In this document: one piece after another, positions 32,901-41,529 of the stretch
Position numbering within the stretch: position 1 is the first letter of the stretch
Layout: each line of letters begins with the position of its first letter
From: CAWFNW01 sp963817405
GTDB lineage: Bacteria; Actinomycetota; Coriobacteriia; Anaerosomatales; Anaerosomataceae
Length of the DNA stretch: 64,000 nt
Assembly: GCA_963817405.1 (NCBI GenBank)
Contig: CAWFNW010000001.1
Coordinates: 797,895-861,894 of the forward strand
Direction of reading: 5' to 3'
Notes under the pieces: model-generated
The model's input: the letters and a program-made list of their open reading frames with translations, nothing else
What the model was told of the DNA's origin: nothing
Database searches by the model: none
Program-made: the position numbers and the translations under genes

Positions 32901-33731
32901 TCAGCCCTTGGTGATGATCGTGCCGACCGGCTCGCCGGCGAGGGCGGCCGTCAGGTTCCCGGGCTCCAGTCCGTTCACGATCTGGACCTGGTCGAGCACT
33001 TGGCTGTTCTGGAGGATCTCGAGGCAGGGTCGCTCGAGGATCAGGTCGTCAAGACCGAGCGCCATGAGTTCGGACACCGTGATGCGTGGGATGAACTCGG
33101 CATCGGGGTCCTTCTTGGGGTCGTCCGTGAACAGACCACGCTCGTCCTTCACGTAGATGCAGCTGCGCGCGCCGATGAGGTCGGCCATGAGGATCGTGCC
33201 GACGTCCGTGCGGTGGATGGGAATGCGACCCCTCTCCGGCGGGATGGCGAAGAAGTCGTACGGCGGCATCCCCTGCGTGACCGGAATGCCGCCCTGCGCG
33301 AAGTAGTTGGGGAGCTTCATGATCGCATCCTGGTCGATCTCGATGCCCCCGTGGTCCGAGAGAAGCGTTGCCAGCAGGAGCGCGTTCTGCCGTGAAACCG
33401 AGCTGCCGAACGCCGCGATGATGCCCGTTGGCATCCCAAGCTCAAGTCCGATCGCATAGATGTGCCGGCTGCGAGTGCCGCCTCCGGTCATGAGTAGCAT
33501 CTTGTGCTGATCCTTATTGGCGACGATCTCCTCCACGATGCCGGGGAGCGCTCGCCTGCCCCGGTCGCAGATCGATTGCCCACCGATCTTAATGACATTG
33601 ACGTCGGGGAACAGTCGCCTTTGCGGAGCGACCTCGAGCGAGTCGAGGAAGCTCTCGCTCACCAGGCTTTCGCCCATCAGGATGCTCTTGATGTGGAGAC
33701 GCTTGCTGTCACGCTCGCGCATCAGCGGCAT
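32901..33731 (-). CDS. Molybdenum storage protein-like subunit (amino acid kinase fold)
   Basis: 276 residues, the length of MosA/MosB of Azotobacter. FPDVNVIKIGGQSICDRG is the kinase-fold nucleotide loop, MLLMTGGGTRSRHIYAIGLELGMPTG and HRTDVGTILMADLIGARSCIYVKDERGLF match UMP-kinase/Mo-storage relatives. In the known system the subunits form an ATP-driven cage that packs polyoxomolybdate or -tungstate clusters. Only one such gene is present, so a homomeric cage would be needed. ATG 33731 follows GGAGGTAG. Confidence 0.82.
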   Translation of the reverse strand: MPLMRERDSKRLHIKSILMGESLVSESFLDSLEVAPQRRLFPDVNVIKIGGQSICDRGRRALPGIVEEIVANKDQHKMLLMTGGGTRSRHIYAIGLELGMPTGIIAAFGSSVSRQNALLLATLLSDHGGIEIDQDAIMKLPNYFAQGGIPVTQGMPPYDFFAIPPERGRIPIHRTDVGTILMADLIGARSCIYVKDERGLFTDDPKKDPDAEFIPRITVSELMALGLDDLILERPCLEILQNSQVLDQVQIVNGLEPGNLTAALAGEPVGTIITKG

Positions 33732-33784
33732 GCGCTACCTCCTCGGGTCGCACGCGGTCGAGATCCGCGGTATCGGGCAGGCCG

Positions 33785-34000
33785 TCAGTCGCCGACCTGG
33801 ACCTTGTGGCCCTTGTCAGGGACAGTGAGCTCGACGAGTTCCGCGCCGACCGCCGTGGCGATCTGCTCCAACTCGGCCTTGCGCATGTGTGTCACGTGGA
33901 TCTTCAGATCAATGCCTGAGACCGCGACCAAGTTGAACCGAGGGGTCTGATCTCCCTCGCCGATCTCGCGACGCTCGCGGTAGAAGATCTTGCCTGCCAT
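33785..34000 (-). CDS. 71-residue protein upstream of the Mo-storage-like gene, unknown function
   Basis: MAGKIFYRERREIGEGDQTPRF opens a small, charged, soluble protein with a likely beta-alpha-beta layout (FNLVAVSGIDLKIHVTHM, then a helix, then VELTVPDKGHKVQVG). No Cys or membrane segment. The ATG at 34000 is inside a longer open frame but is the only sensible start. Same strand and 53 bases from the storage-like gene, so probably a partner. Family not recognised. Confidence 0.7.
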   Translation of the reverse strand: MAGKIFYRERREIGEGDQTPRFNLVAVSGIDLKIHVTHMRKAELEQIATAVGAELVELTVPDKGHKVQVGD

Positions 34001-34025
34001 GTGATGCCTCCCAAGAGAGCGGACA

Positions 34026-34877
34026 CTACAGGCTGTACTTACCCACAAGCCTGACGAACTCGACGACCGGCGCAAGGTACTGGGCGGCGTGACCGTGGAC
34101 CATGGCGTTGTGCTTGAGGCCTTCGAGCATCACGAGGCGCTTCGGTTCATTGGCCGCTCGGAAGACCCGTTCCGCCATCCCGGCCGGCAGGCGCTGATCG
34201 TCGGCGCTGTGGACGACGAGCAGTGGACGATTGAGGTGCCTGACCTGGCGAACATTGTTGTAGAGGTCTGGTAGAACGAGCGACAGCCATTGAGGCAGCA
34301 CGCCTCGAGCGATCGAGGCCTCCCGAGCCGAGGTGTACCCGGCGATGAGCGCGACGCCGTCGAACGAATCGCCGAACGCCGACGCGCCCTCCAGAAGGAC
34401 CCCCGTGCCAAGCGAATAGCCGAGCAGGAAGCGGCTGCACCCGGGACCGGTGCGCAGGCTGAACGCCCCGTAGGCTGCCTGCGCGTCCTGACGCAGGTTG
34501 GCGACGGTCGGCGCACCGTTGCTGTCACCGTAGCCGCTGTAGTCGAACACCATCGACGCGATCCCGTGCTCCGCCAGGTACTGCTGGGCCGGCACCCACT
34601 GCGAGATGGACTCGTGCGTGCCGTGGAAGATGAGGACCGCCGCGCGCGTGCTGCGGTCAGGGGGCGGATAGACGAACCACGCCTGCAGCGCGCGAGTGCC
34701 GCTGGCGATAACGAAGCGATCGCAGTCCAGGCCGCAGTCGGCCGGCGTCTCGGGACCGTTGGGCTTCGTCATCAGCAACTCTCGCTCGGCGATCCACGAC
34801 GCCGCAAGCCGGGCGCCGGCGAACCCAAGCATCGCACCGAACAGCACGCGGACGGCCGTTCGCACGGACAGTCTCAT
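34026..34877 (-). CDS. Membrane-anchored alpha/beta hydrolase
   Basis: 283 residues. An N-terminal hydrophobic segment (AVRVLFGAMLGFAGARLAASWI) anchors or exports the enzyme. The hydrolase fold shows the oxyanion-hole LIFHGTHESISQW, FDYSGYGDSNG, nucleophile elbow GYSLGTG, the acid in VVHSADDQRLP and the His in LKHNAMVHGH. This is the BEM46/YqkD-type layout. Substrate unknown. ATG 34877 is preferred to the TTG four codons earlier. Confidence 0.85.
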   Translation of the reverse strand: MRLSVRTAVRVLFGAMLGFAGARLAASWIAERELLMTKPNGPETPADCGLDCDRFVIASGTRALQAWFVYPPPDRSTRAAVLIFHGTHESISQWVPAQQYLAEHGIASMVFDYSGYGDSNGAPTVANLRQDAQAAYGAFSLRTGPGCSRFLLGYSLGTGVLLEGASAFGDSFDGVALIAGYTSAREASIARGVLPQWLSLVLPDLYNNVRQVRHLNRPLLVVHSADDQRLPAGMAERVFRAANEPKRLVMLEGLKHNAMVHGHAAQYLAPVVEFVRLVGKYSL

Positions 34878-34889
34878 GCGGACCCCCAA

Positions 34890-35450
34890 TCAGCCCAATA
34901 CGCCGAGGTGCTCCAGGAGGATCTTCGCACCGATCGCGATGAGGATGAGGCCGCCGAAGATCTCAGCCCGCGACTTGCTGCGCGCGCCGAGCACGTTCCC
35001 CAGCTTTAGGCCCAGGACCGAGACCACCAGCGTGGTGACGCCGATGAGGACGACCGCCGGCACGATGTCGACCTTGAGGAAGGCGAACGACACGCCCACC
35101 GCGAGCGCGTCGATGCTGGTCGCGACGGCGAGCGGGAACATGGCGCGCGCGTCGAATGAGGGGTCCATTCGCTCGCCTGCACTCCGAGATTCGAGGATCA
35201 TCTTGCCGCCGATGAGCATGAGCAGCGCAAACGCGATCCAGTGGTCGTACGTGGTGATGAGCGAGCCGAGCTGCGAGCCGAGCAGGTAGCCGACCACGGG
35301 CATGCCCGCCTGGAACCCACCGAACCACAGGCCGACTGCCGCGGTTTGGCGTGGCGTGGTCTCGGGCACGCAGAGACCCTTCCCGATGGAGACCGCGAAC
35401 GCGTCCATCGAGAGAGCCAGCGCGATGACGAGTAGCTCCCACGTGCTCAC
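34890..35450 (-). CDS. mntP: Manganese efflux pump MntP
   Basis: 186 residues, standard MntP length, with six helices. ALALSMDAFAVSIGKGL and the mirrored AVATSIDALAVGVSFAFL carry the two conserved Asp-containing helices of the metal path. The GTG start at 35450 is inferred from family length and GGAGGAACC upstream. I looked for a yybP-ykoY Mn riboswitch in the leader and saw none. Confidence 0.92.
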   Translation of the reverse strand: MSTWELLVIALALSMDAFAVSIGKGLCVPETTPRQTAAVGLWFGGFQAGMPVVGYLLGSQLGSLITTYDHWIAFALLMLIGGKMILESRSAGERMDPSFDARAMFPLAVATSIDALAVGVSFAFLKVDIVPAVVLIGVTTLVVSVLGLKLGNVLGARSKSRAEIFGGLILIAIGAKILLEHLGVLG

Positions 35451-35559
35451 GATCCCGGGTTCCTCCAAGGCACGGCGTGTCGGAATGACCGATGGTAGCA
35501 CGTCATCCGAGCGGAGCCCTCTTGCGCCGGCTACGCGAGCAGCGCGCACGAATCAGCCC

Positions 35560-35602
35560 TTGCACTACCCTTCATTGCGTAGTACTCTGCTTTACGTAGT
35601 AC
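35560..35602 (+). promoter_or_regulatory. Promoter and paired CGTAGTAC repeats upstream of padR
   Basis: TTGCAC (35560-35565) and TACTCT (35583-35588) are 17 bases apart. Direct repeats CGTAGTAC at 35578-35585 and 35595-35602 overlap the -10 and the transcription start, the expected place for an autorepressor site. Confidence 0.55.
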
Positions 35603-35627
35603 GTGAACGGTGACCCGGGGAGCGGTC

Positions 35628-35975
35628 ATGGACAACACCGAGCAGTGGTTGGTGCAACTCAGGAAGGGCGTCGTGGAGCTGATGGTCCTACGGCTGTTGG
35701 CGCTCGCGGGCGAGCTCCACGGCTACGCGATCGTCAAGGAGCTCCAGTCGCGTGGCCGGCTGGTCGCCGGGGAGAGCACAGTCTATCCCGTCCTGAAGCG
35801 GCTCGAGTCTGACGGCCTTCTCGCTTCGCGCTGGGTCGAAGCGAGCGGCGGCCCGCCTCGCAAGTACTACCGACTGAACGACACCGGCACCTCGTTCCTC
35901 AGTGAGGCCGGTGCCGAGTGGGATGCCCTTGTCGAATCGATGGAGGCCCTGAAGGGGGATGGCGACCGTGACTAA
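35628..35975 (+). CDS. PadR-family transcriptional regulator
   Basis: 115 residues from the ATG at 35628 (GGGGAGCGG upstream; a GTG six codons earlier is less likely). QWLVQLRKGVVELMVLRLLALAGELHGYAIVKEL and ESTVYPVLKRLESDGLL are the PadR winged HTH, and RKYYRLNDTG is the wing. It overlaps the HAAS-type gene, the common PadR/HAAS pair that controls envelope proteins. Confidence 0.92.
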   Translation: MDNTEQWLVQLRKGVVELMVLRLLALAGELHGYAIVKELQSRGRLVAGESTVYPVLKRLESDGLLASRWVEASGGPPRKYYRLNDTGTSFLSEAGAEWDALVESMEALKGDGDRD

Positions 35976-37071
35976 CTCACCGACCACAACCGAGCAGTAT
36001 GTCCTGACGCTCCGAGACGCGCTCGAAGCCTTGGGCCCGGAGGAGACCGAAGAGGTTGTCGCCGAGATTCGCGGCCTGTTGGCCGACGCAGTCGCCGACG
36101 CCGGCGGCGACGAGGACGCGGCGGTCGTCGGCTTCGGGAGCCCGGAGGTGCTGGCAGCGCGGATCCTCGAAGAGCGCGGCGTGATTGCCGGCCAGACGCG
36201 GGTGCCGGACGCGCCGACCTCGGCTCAGGTCGTAGCCGCACTCATCGACCTGGTGATCGCGCTTGTGGGAGGCGTCTTCATCCTGACGCTCGTCGGCCTC
36301 CTCGCCGCGGTGATCGAGTACTCTGGGGCACCCGACTCGCTCGTCCTCGGAACGATTGCTGCGGGCATGCTCGGCTACTGGGCAGCAGTTGTGTGGTGGT
36401 GGGCGAGGCGGCGAACGCGATCTGGCTACGCTTCGACCGGCATGCAGACCGCCGGACTACGCCGGATCCGCGTCGGCGAGACGACTCGGACGGTACGCGT
36501 CCGCGACATCAACGGCTTCGCCGGGAGGCGCAGGGCGAAGCCCAAGGTGAAGACCGCTGTCGCAGTGCTCCTGGCCGCTTTGCTCCTCTTTGGCGCGGTG
36601 TTCCTCAACGAGCTCCGCTGGCAGTCTCGCGTCGATGAAGCCCTTATTGCCGCCTCAAGCTCCCAGCAGTTGGTCACCGCGGTCTACCAACAGGTCATTC
36701 AAGGCACCGAGACGGAGCAGCTGCAAACGTACTTCACGGAGAGTGCCCGCGCCGACATGGCGGCCCTTCGGGAACGCGCCGCCTCGGGCGAACTCGATTC
36801 GTACGAGATCCAAGGGTTGCACCTGCCCGACTCGCCGTTCGTTCGAGCGATGCGCTGGGACCACTCAGTGAGCGACACGGTGCTCATCGAGGTGACGGAA
36901 TACGGTCGCGTCGGCGACCCCGCTTTCTACGTGTGTCGAGTCACCGAGGTTGAACTGCCGCCCGTGAACGGCGTCGGCCAATCCACGTTGAGAATCGAAT
37001 CGGTCGAGCGGGACGGATTCGACTTCACGAACACGTCAGGAGAGGCGGAAGCGGTGATATCACTCCCCTGA
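35968..37071 (+). CDS. HAAS/DUF1700-type membrane protein partner of PadR
   Basis: About 367 residues. The N terminus EQYVLTLRDALEALGPEETEEVVAEIRGLLADA is the helical HAAS-type domain that usually associates with PadR regulators; three helices follow (ALIDLVIALVGGVFILTLVG; LGTIAAGMLGYWAAVVWWW; TAVAVLLAALLLFGAVFL), then an exported domain of about 160 residues of unknown function. I chose GTG 35968 because AAGGGGG lies 9 bases upstream; ATG 35959 abuts that sequence. Confidence 0.82.
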   Translation: MTNSPTTTEQYVLTLRDALEALGPEETEEVVAEIRGLLADAVADAGGDEDAAVVGFGSPEVLAARILEERGVIAGQTRVPDAPTSAQVVAALIDLVIALVGGVFILTLVGLLAAVIEYSGAPDSLVLGTIAAGMLGYWAAVVWWWARRRTRSGYASTGMQTAGLRRIRVGETTRTVRVRDINGFAGRRRAKPKVKTAVAVLLAALLLFGAVFLNELRWQSRVDEALIAASSSQQLVTAVYQQVIQGTETEQLQTYFTESARADMAALRERAASGELDSYEIQGLHLPDSPFVRAMRWDHSVSDTVLIEVTEYGRVGDPAFYVCRVTEVELPPVNGVGQSTLRIESVERDGFDFTNTSGEAEAVISLP

Positions 37072-37739
37072 AAGCACCGCCTTCAGTTCCGACGCGTCGA
37101 AGGGCTGGCCGTGCCCGGGGTAGACCGTGACGATCGGCAGCTCGCCCAGCCGCGCGACGCTCCGGTCGTAGTCGCGCCGCACGTCGATGATCGAGTTGCG
37201 CGCCGGTCCGCCGCGCGTGTTCGTGAGCAGGTCGCCGCAGAAGAGCGCGCCCTCGTCGGTGAGCACGCAGATGGAGCCGGGCGAGTGGCCCGGCAGGTGG
37301 TGGACGGTCGCGGCCAGTCCCCACTCGGCAAGGCTCTGACCGTCGCTCAGCCGCACGTCGGGTGTGAAGGCCTCGAACCTCGCGGAACTCACGAGCCGGG
37401 AGAGTGCCCGAGCGACCCCATCGACGCCGGTGAGGCCCTCGGGACGCCAGAACATGTCGCCGCGTTCGGCCTTGCCGGCGTCGCCCTCGTGCATGGCGAT
37501 CGGCGCGCCGTAGCGCTCGTGCAGGTAGGCCGCGTTGCCCACGTGGTCCGAGTGCACGTGCGTGATGACGATGAGCCGGAGGTCACCCGGCCGACAACCC
37601 GCCGCCTCCAGAGCCGCGACGAGGGCCTTGCGCCTGCCGGCAACACTCGTGTCGATCAGCACGAAGCCGCCCTCGACCGCGATGAGGTAGCTGTTGCTGT
37701 CGAAGAGACCCTTCGCGCGGGTATGACGGTGACCGGCAT
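37060..37739 (-). CDS. Metallo-beta-lactamase-fold hydrolase, frameshift near the N terminus
   Basis: The core has VITHVHSDHVGNAAYLHERYG (HxHxDH zinc site), VHHLPGHSPGSICVLTDEG, FCGDLLTN and VYPGHGQPF, all expected metal ligands. The natural start is probably MPVTVIPARG (ATG 37739), with one base missing at about 37717 before GLFDSNSYLI. Substrate class unknown (glyoxalase II-like or lactonase-like). Convergent with the HAAS-type gene, overlapping it by 12 bases. Confidence 0.82.
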
Positions 37740-37744
37740 CGCGC

Positions 37745-38118
37745 TCACGTCGCCTTCGCGCCGACGAACCTCTCCCACCCGGAACTCGACGATCCGGCGG
37801 ATGAGGTCGAGCGGCAGCGGCTGGTCGAGCGGGAACTGAACCGAGCCCTTCCCCTGCTTGTAGGGTGCGAGCTCCTGCTTTGAACGCCTCCATCCCGGTC
37901 GGTATCGGGTAGAACCCGACGTGCTTCGCGAAGCCTGCGAAGTGCACCAGATGCTTCCCGTTCAAGTCGAAGGTGGGAATGGCATAGCTGATCGTCTCGG
38001 TCGCGTCGGGCGCCGTGGCGCGGATGAGCTCGCGAATCTGGCTGAGACGCGCCTGCGTCTCGAGCGGGAATGCAGCGATATACTCGTCGATGGAGCCAGC
38101 GGTCGGCCTCGTCGGCAT
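37745..38118 (-). pseudogene. DUF1801 (YdhG-like) gene, frameshifted
   Basis: ATG 38118 begins MPTRPTAGSIDEYIAAFP, then ATAPDATETISYAIPTFDLNGKHLVHFAGFAKHVGFYP, the DUF1801 core. At about 37878 the frame shifts; the continuation ELAPYKQGKGSVQFPLDQP is present one frame over, ending near VEFRVGE. The family is small (about 120 residues) with unknown function. The shift may be a sequencing error. Confidence 0.75.
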
Positions 38119-38252
38119 CACGTCCACCTGCCTGTCTGTCGTGTCCCGGTCGCGCGACGGCTCCGCTTCGGGCGCCACTAAGGCAGTTCTTCCCCCGACT
38201 GCGATATGCGAACGCCGAGCGACCAACTTGGGCCCTGACAATCAGGAGCGAC

Positions 38253-39500
38253 GTGACTCTAGACGACATCGACAAGGGCTCAGCGACGCCGCTTCCGGCG
38301 GAATCCCCGGACGGCGCCGGCCGCACCCCGCGCAACGTCCGCGTCATGGGCATCGTGAGCCTGCTGACCGACGCCTCCTCCGAGATGGTCTACCCGGTGC
38401 TGCCGCTGTTCCTCGCGAACGTCCTGGGAGCGCCGGTTGCGGCCATCGGCCTGATCGAGTCCCTCGCCGAGGCCGCCGCCTCGTTCATGAAGCTCGGCTC
38501 CGGTTGGCTGTCTGACCGAGTGGGACGCCGGAAGCCACTCATCGCACTCGGCTACACGATGTCCAACCTCGTCAAGCCCGTCATCGCTTTCACCGCGTCC
38601 TGGCCGGCGGTACTCGCCTTGCGCGTCACCGACCGCATCGGCAAGGGCATCCGCACCGCACCCCGGGACGCGCTCATTTCCGAGAGCTCGACCGAAGCGA
38701 ACCGCGGGCGGAGCTTCGGCGTGCATCGCGCGCTCGACACGCTCGGCGCGGCCATCGGGCCCTTCGTCGCGTGGGCGGTGCTCTCCCGCGACCCGAGTGC
38801 CTACCGCACGATCTTCATGATCTCGGCCATCCCGGGGACGCTCGCCATCCTCGTCGTCGTGCTCGCGGTTCGCGACACCGGCAAGCGCAAAGCCGCTGGC
38901 GAGACGACGCGCGTCTCGTTCAGGGACTTCTCGAAGCCGCTGGTCGCGTTCACCGCCATCTCGTTCGTCTTCGGGCTGGCGAACTCGTCGGACGCGATGC
39001 TCATCCTGCGCGCCCAGGACCTCGGCGCCTCAGCCGCGCTGATACCGCTGATGTACGTGGTCTACAACATCGTCGCGGCGCTCCTGGCCGCGCCGTTCGG
39101 GGCTCGCTCCGACCGAGTGGGACGCCGCCGCCTGCTCGTCTTCGGCTTCGCAGGCTACGCGCTCGTCTACCTGGGATTCGCGCTCGCGAACTCCGCTGCG
39201 GCTCCGTGGCTGCTCTTCGGTCTCTACGGCATCCCGTACGCCGCCACCGAGGGGATGACGCGCGCGTACGTGTGCGACCTTGCGGGCCCGGGGCGCCGCG
39301 CGACCGTGCTCGGCGGCTACACGTTCGTGCTCGGCCTCGCCGCGCTTCCCTCAAGCGCGCTCGCCGGCGTGCTCTGGGACACGGTGTCGCACGCGGCGCC
39401 GTTCGCGCTCAGCGCTGCGCTCATGGGCGCGTCCGCGATTGCGCTTCTGGCCGCGGGCCGATGGCTCGACCGCGGGCGACCCGCCGCGTCAGCCTGCTGA
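38253..39500 (+). CDS. Major facilitator superfamily exporter
   Basis: 415 residues, about 12 helices. The motif between helices 2 and 3, GWLSDRVGRRKPLIALGY, and its repeat in the second half, ARSDRVGRRRLLVFGF, are the MFS signatures. DRIGKGIRTAPRDALI in the first half is typical of a branch often annotated as drug or arsenical exporters. The GTG start follows AGGAG. Substrate not assignable. Confidence 0.88.
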   Translation: MTLDDIDKGSATPLPAESPDGAGRTPRNVRVMGIVSLLTDASSEMVYPVLPLFLANVLGAPVAAIGLIESLAEAAASFMKLGSGWLSDRVGRRKPLIALGYTMSNLVKPVIAFTASWPAVLALRVTDRIGKGIRTAPRDALISESSTEANRGRSFGVHRALDTLGAAIGPFVAWAVLSRDPSAYRTIFMISAIPGTLAILVVVLAVRDTGKRKAAGETTRVSFRDFSKPLVAFTAISFVFGLANSSDAMLILRAQDLGASAALIPLMYVVYNIVAALLAAPFGARSDRVGRRRLLVFGFAGYALVYLGFALANSAAAPWLLFGLYGIPYAATEGMTRAYVCDLAGPGRRATVLGGYTFVLGLAALPSSALAGVLWDTVSHAAPFALSAALMGASAIALLAAGRWLDRGRPAASAC

Positions 39501-39527
39501 GCGCCGCGACAGGGGTGACTCGGTCAG

Positions 39528-39569
39528 ACCGTCTGAAATGTTATCAAATATGATAAGTTCTCAGACGGT
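39528..39569. repeat. Nested 42-base palindromic element
   Basis: Outer arms ACCGTCTGA and TCAGACGGT are perfect complements; inner arms TTATCA and TGATAA are also perfect around AATA; the two 4-base spacers are AATG and GTTC. It lies 28 bases after the MFS stop and 39 bases before the convergent lipoprotein stop. There is no T run. The AT-rich core contrasts with its surroundings. Confidence 0.85.
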
Positions 39570-39608
39570 GCGCGCGAAGAGTGCCGGAAGGCTGAGGATG
39601 CACCACAC

Positions 39609-39899
39609 CTACCGCCGGCGCCGAGCCGCCCCGCCGCTGCCGCCGCCCCAGAAGATCATGATGCCGAGGATGAAGCCGAAGTTGTACCAGCCTCCGTTGT
39701 TGTTCACCTCGTAGATGTTCACGTTGTGGTTGAAGAGCGAGATGACGAACGTGATGAGGGCGATGGCGCCGTGCCACAGCCCCTTCCAGAAGCCGGCGAC
39801 CTCCCCACCCGTCCCTGCTGCCGAGTTGGGCCCCGGCGCGCACGATGCCAGCACCAGCACCGCGAGGACGATCACGACCGCCAATGCGACGCGCTTCAT
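39609..39899 (-). CDS. Small lipoprotein with NHNVNIYEVNNNGGWYNFG motif
   Basis: 96 residues. Signal peptide with lipobox VLASC, then FWKGLWHGAIALITFVISLFNHNVNIYEV and a Trp/Tyr/Asn-rich helix ending FGFILGIMIFWGGGSGG. This arrangement is a widespread small family without known function. ATG 39899 has GGAGGGG 8 bases upstream. A C-terminal basic tail (ARRRR) may sit in the cytoplasm. Confidence 0.82.
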   Translation of the reverse strand: MKRVALAVVIVLAVLVLASCAPGPNSAAGTGGEVAGFWKGLWHGAIALITFVISLFNHNVNIYEVNNNGGWYNFGFILGIMIFWGGGSGGAARRRR

Positions 39900-39950
39900 A
39901 ATGAACACCCCTCCTCATGGACGGACGCGGCCGCCCCTCGCTCGATGACG

Positions 39951-40397
39951 TCAGCGTGCCGCCCTCGGCGGCTTCCGCTTCAGCAGCAGCAGCCGCTCCA
40001 CGTCTTTCAGCACTGCCGGACTGTCGACTTCCACGAGGACCCACTTGCCGTCGTGGTAGGTCGTCGCCTGCAGGTAGTCATCTCGGACATGCGACTTGAT
40101 CGAAGGGAGGATCTCCTGCACCTTCTCGCGCTCGGCGGCGCCGAAGACCACGAGCACCTTGAACCAGCCCCGCTCGGGAACGAACGTGCACAGCGGCTTC
40201 GACTTCTTGAACCGCAGGCTCCAGCCGTGATTCTTGCCGGCGTAGAGCCACTCCGGCTGGAAGACGCCCGGGTAGGTGTCGTTGATGAAGTCCGCCAGTT
40301 CGACCCAACGCTTGAACGCGCGGGCGCCGATCCACTCGGCGACGGCGGCCGTCGTGGGCTCCTCGCTCTTGTCGAGCATGCGCACTGGCGCGTCCAT
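39951..40397 (-). CDS. DUF3788-family protein
   Basis: 148 residues, soluble. EWLYAGKNHGWSLRFKKSKPLCTFVPERGWFKVLVVFG is the characteristic core of DUF3788, followed by VDSPAVLKDVERLLLLKRKP. ATG 40397 follows GGGGAGGGG. No known activity. Confidence 0.85.
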   Translation of the reverse strand: MDAPVRMLDKSEEPTTAAVAEWIGARAFKRWVELADFINDTYPGVFQPEWLYAGKNHGWSLRFKKSKPLCTFVPERGWFKVLVVFGAAEREKVQEILPSIKSHVRDDYLQATTYHDGKWVLVEVDSPAVLKDVERLLLLKRKPPRAAR

Positions 40398-40426
40398 CTG
40401 CCCCTCCCCGCGCGGCCCCGCCGAAG

Positions 40427-40955
40427 TCACTCGTCGCGCAGTCGCAGCTCCAGCAGACACCGCGTTGAGCCCGGACACGCGTGACGGTCGAGGAAGCGAA
40501 GGTCGAGCCCGGCGCCCTCGAACGTCCCCTCGTCGACAGCTGCTGCGATCTCGCAGAGCAGGTCGGTCTTCTCCGCCGAGTAGCCCGCCGCACGCCACAC
40601 GTCCATGAGCGGGCATGCGGTCATGCGCAGCACGATTCGGTCGCCCTCTGCCGACGCCTCTTCGACGCCCGGTTCGAAGAAGCGGCCTTCCGCGGGCGAG
40701 CCCTCGACGAACAGCCGCGCGACCTCGGCCAGGTCCCCGGCCTGTGCTGCCGCTCGGTACTTCTCGCCCACCTCAAGGCCCCGCCGATAGATCGCGCGCT
40801 TCATGAGCGCAGTCGCGCGCTCCGCGCCGATCTCGGCCTCCAGCTCGTCGTAGATGTACGCATAGGCAAGCGCCCGGTTCTCGAATGCCGACGCGGGTCT
40901 CGGCTCGTGACCGCTCGAGCGCGGCTTGGAGCCCTTCCTCATCTCGCGGGGTCAT
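40427..40955 (-). CDS. L-2-amino-thiazoline-4-carboxylic acid hydrolase-family protein, probable N-terminal frameshift
   Basis: From about residue 15 the protein (NRALAYAYIYDELEAEIGAERATALMKRAIYRRG; ACPLMDVWRAAG; CEIAAAVDEG; DRHACPGSTRCLLELRL) matches this small Cys-containing family. An in-frame ATG occurs at 40942, but a better start is ATG 40955, which overlaps the flavodoxin stop (ATGA) and has GGAAGGGAG upstream; it requires a one-base shift near 40900. The annotated activity is of the family only. Confidence 0.7.
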
Positions 40956-41470
40956 TGCGGCGCGCTCCCTTCCAGCCCGAGCGCCTCCGGCAGCCCCTCG
41001 GCCCACGCCTTGATCGCGTCCCAGTCGCGGATGTCGCTTGGCCCCTGTGCGCGCATGGCAGGATTGTTGAACGGGAAGCTCAGCTTCGCCGGGTCCATCA
41101 CGCCACCGAAGACCGCCACGGCCGCAGGCTTCAGGTCCGGATGCTTGGCAAGCGCACTGTCCAACTGCTTCCGGACGCCGGCGAAGTCCTCCGGCGTGTC
41201 CTTGATCGGACCCAGCGCGAACACCGCAAAGGGCGCGTGCGAGAGCGCGTCGTGATGCCGGGAGAGGAACCGTCGCGCCTCACGGACCGGCCTCGGGAAG
41301 TAGATCGCGGTTCCGAACACGACTGCCGAGTAACCCGCCAGGCTCCCGACGTCGCCCGCCGCCTTCAGCTCGACATCCATGCCCCGCTCCCGAAGCGTGG
41401 CGGCCACCGCCTCAGCGACCTCCTTCGTCGAGCCATGTTTCGTCGCGTACGCCACAAGTACCGGTCCCAT
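40952..41470 (-). CDS. Flavodoxin-domain protein (HemG-like)
   Basis: 172 residues. VLVAYATKHGSTKEVAEAVA is the FMN phosphate loop, VVFGTAIYFPRPVREARRFL and VFALGPIKDTPEDF follow the pattern of HemG-like flavodoxin proteins. It could act in electron transfer or protoporphyrinogen oxidation; no haem gene adjoins it. Coupled to the downstream hydrolase-family gene. Confidence 0.85.
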   Translation of the reverse strand: MGPVLVAYATKHGSTKEVAEAVAATLRERGMDVELKAAGDVGSLAGYSAVVFGTAIYFPRPVREARRFLSRHHDALSHAPFAVFALGPIKDTPEDFAGVRKQLDSALAKHPDLKPAAVAVFGGVMDPAKLSFPFNNPAMRAQGPSDIRDWDAIKAWAEGLPEALGLEGSAPQ

Positions 41471-41529
41471 GGAGTCCTCCTCGTCGCTGCCCGCCGTCCG
41501 ACTCGGGCGTGGTCAGGCGTCTCGCGCTG

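Noticed and set aside
35451..35570. A yybP-ykoY manganese riboswitch before mntP
   Set aside because: I could not find the conserved paired GGGGAGUA-type elements in the short leader.
37060..38241. An apparent DUF1801/metallo-beta-lactamase fusion
   Set aside because: The join is a nonsense stretch between two frameshifts; each part keeps its own start signals, so two genes are more likely.
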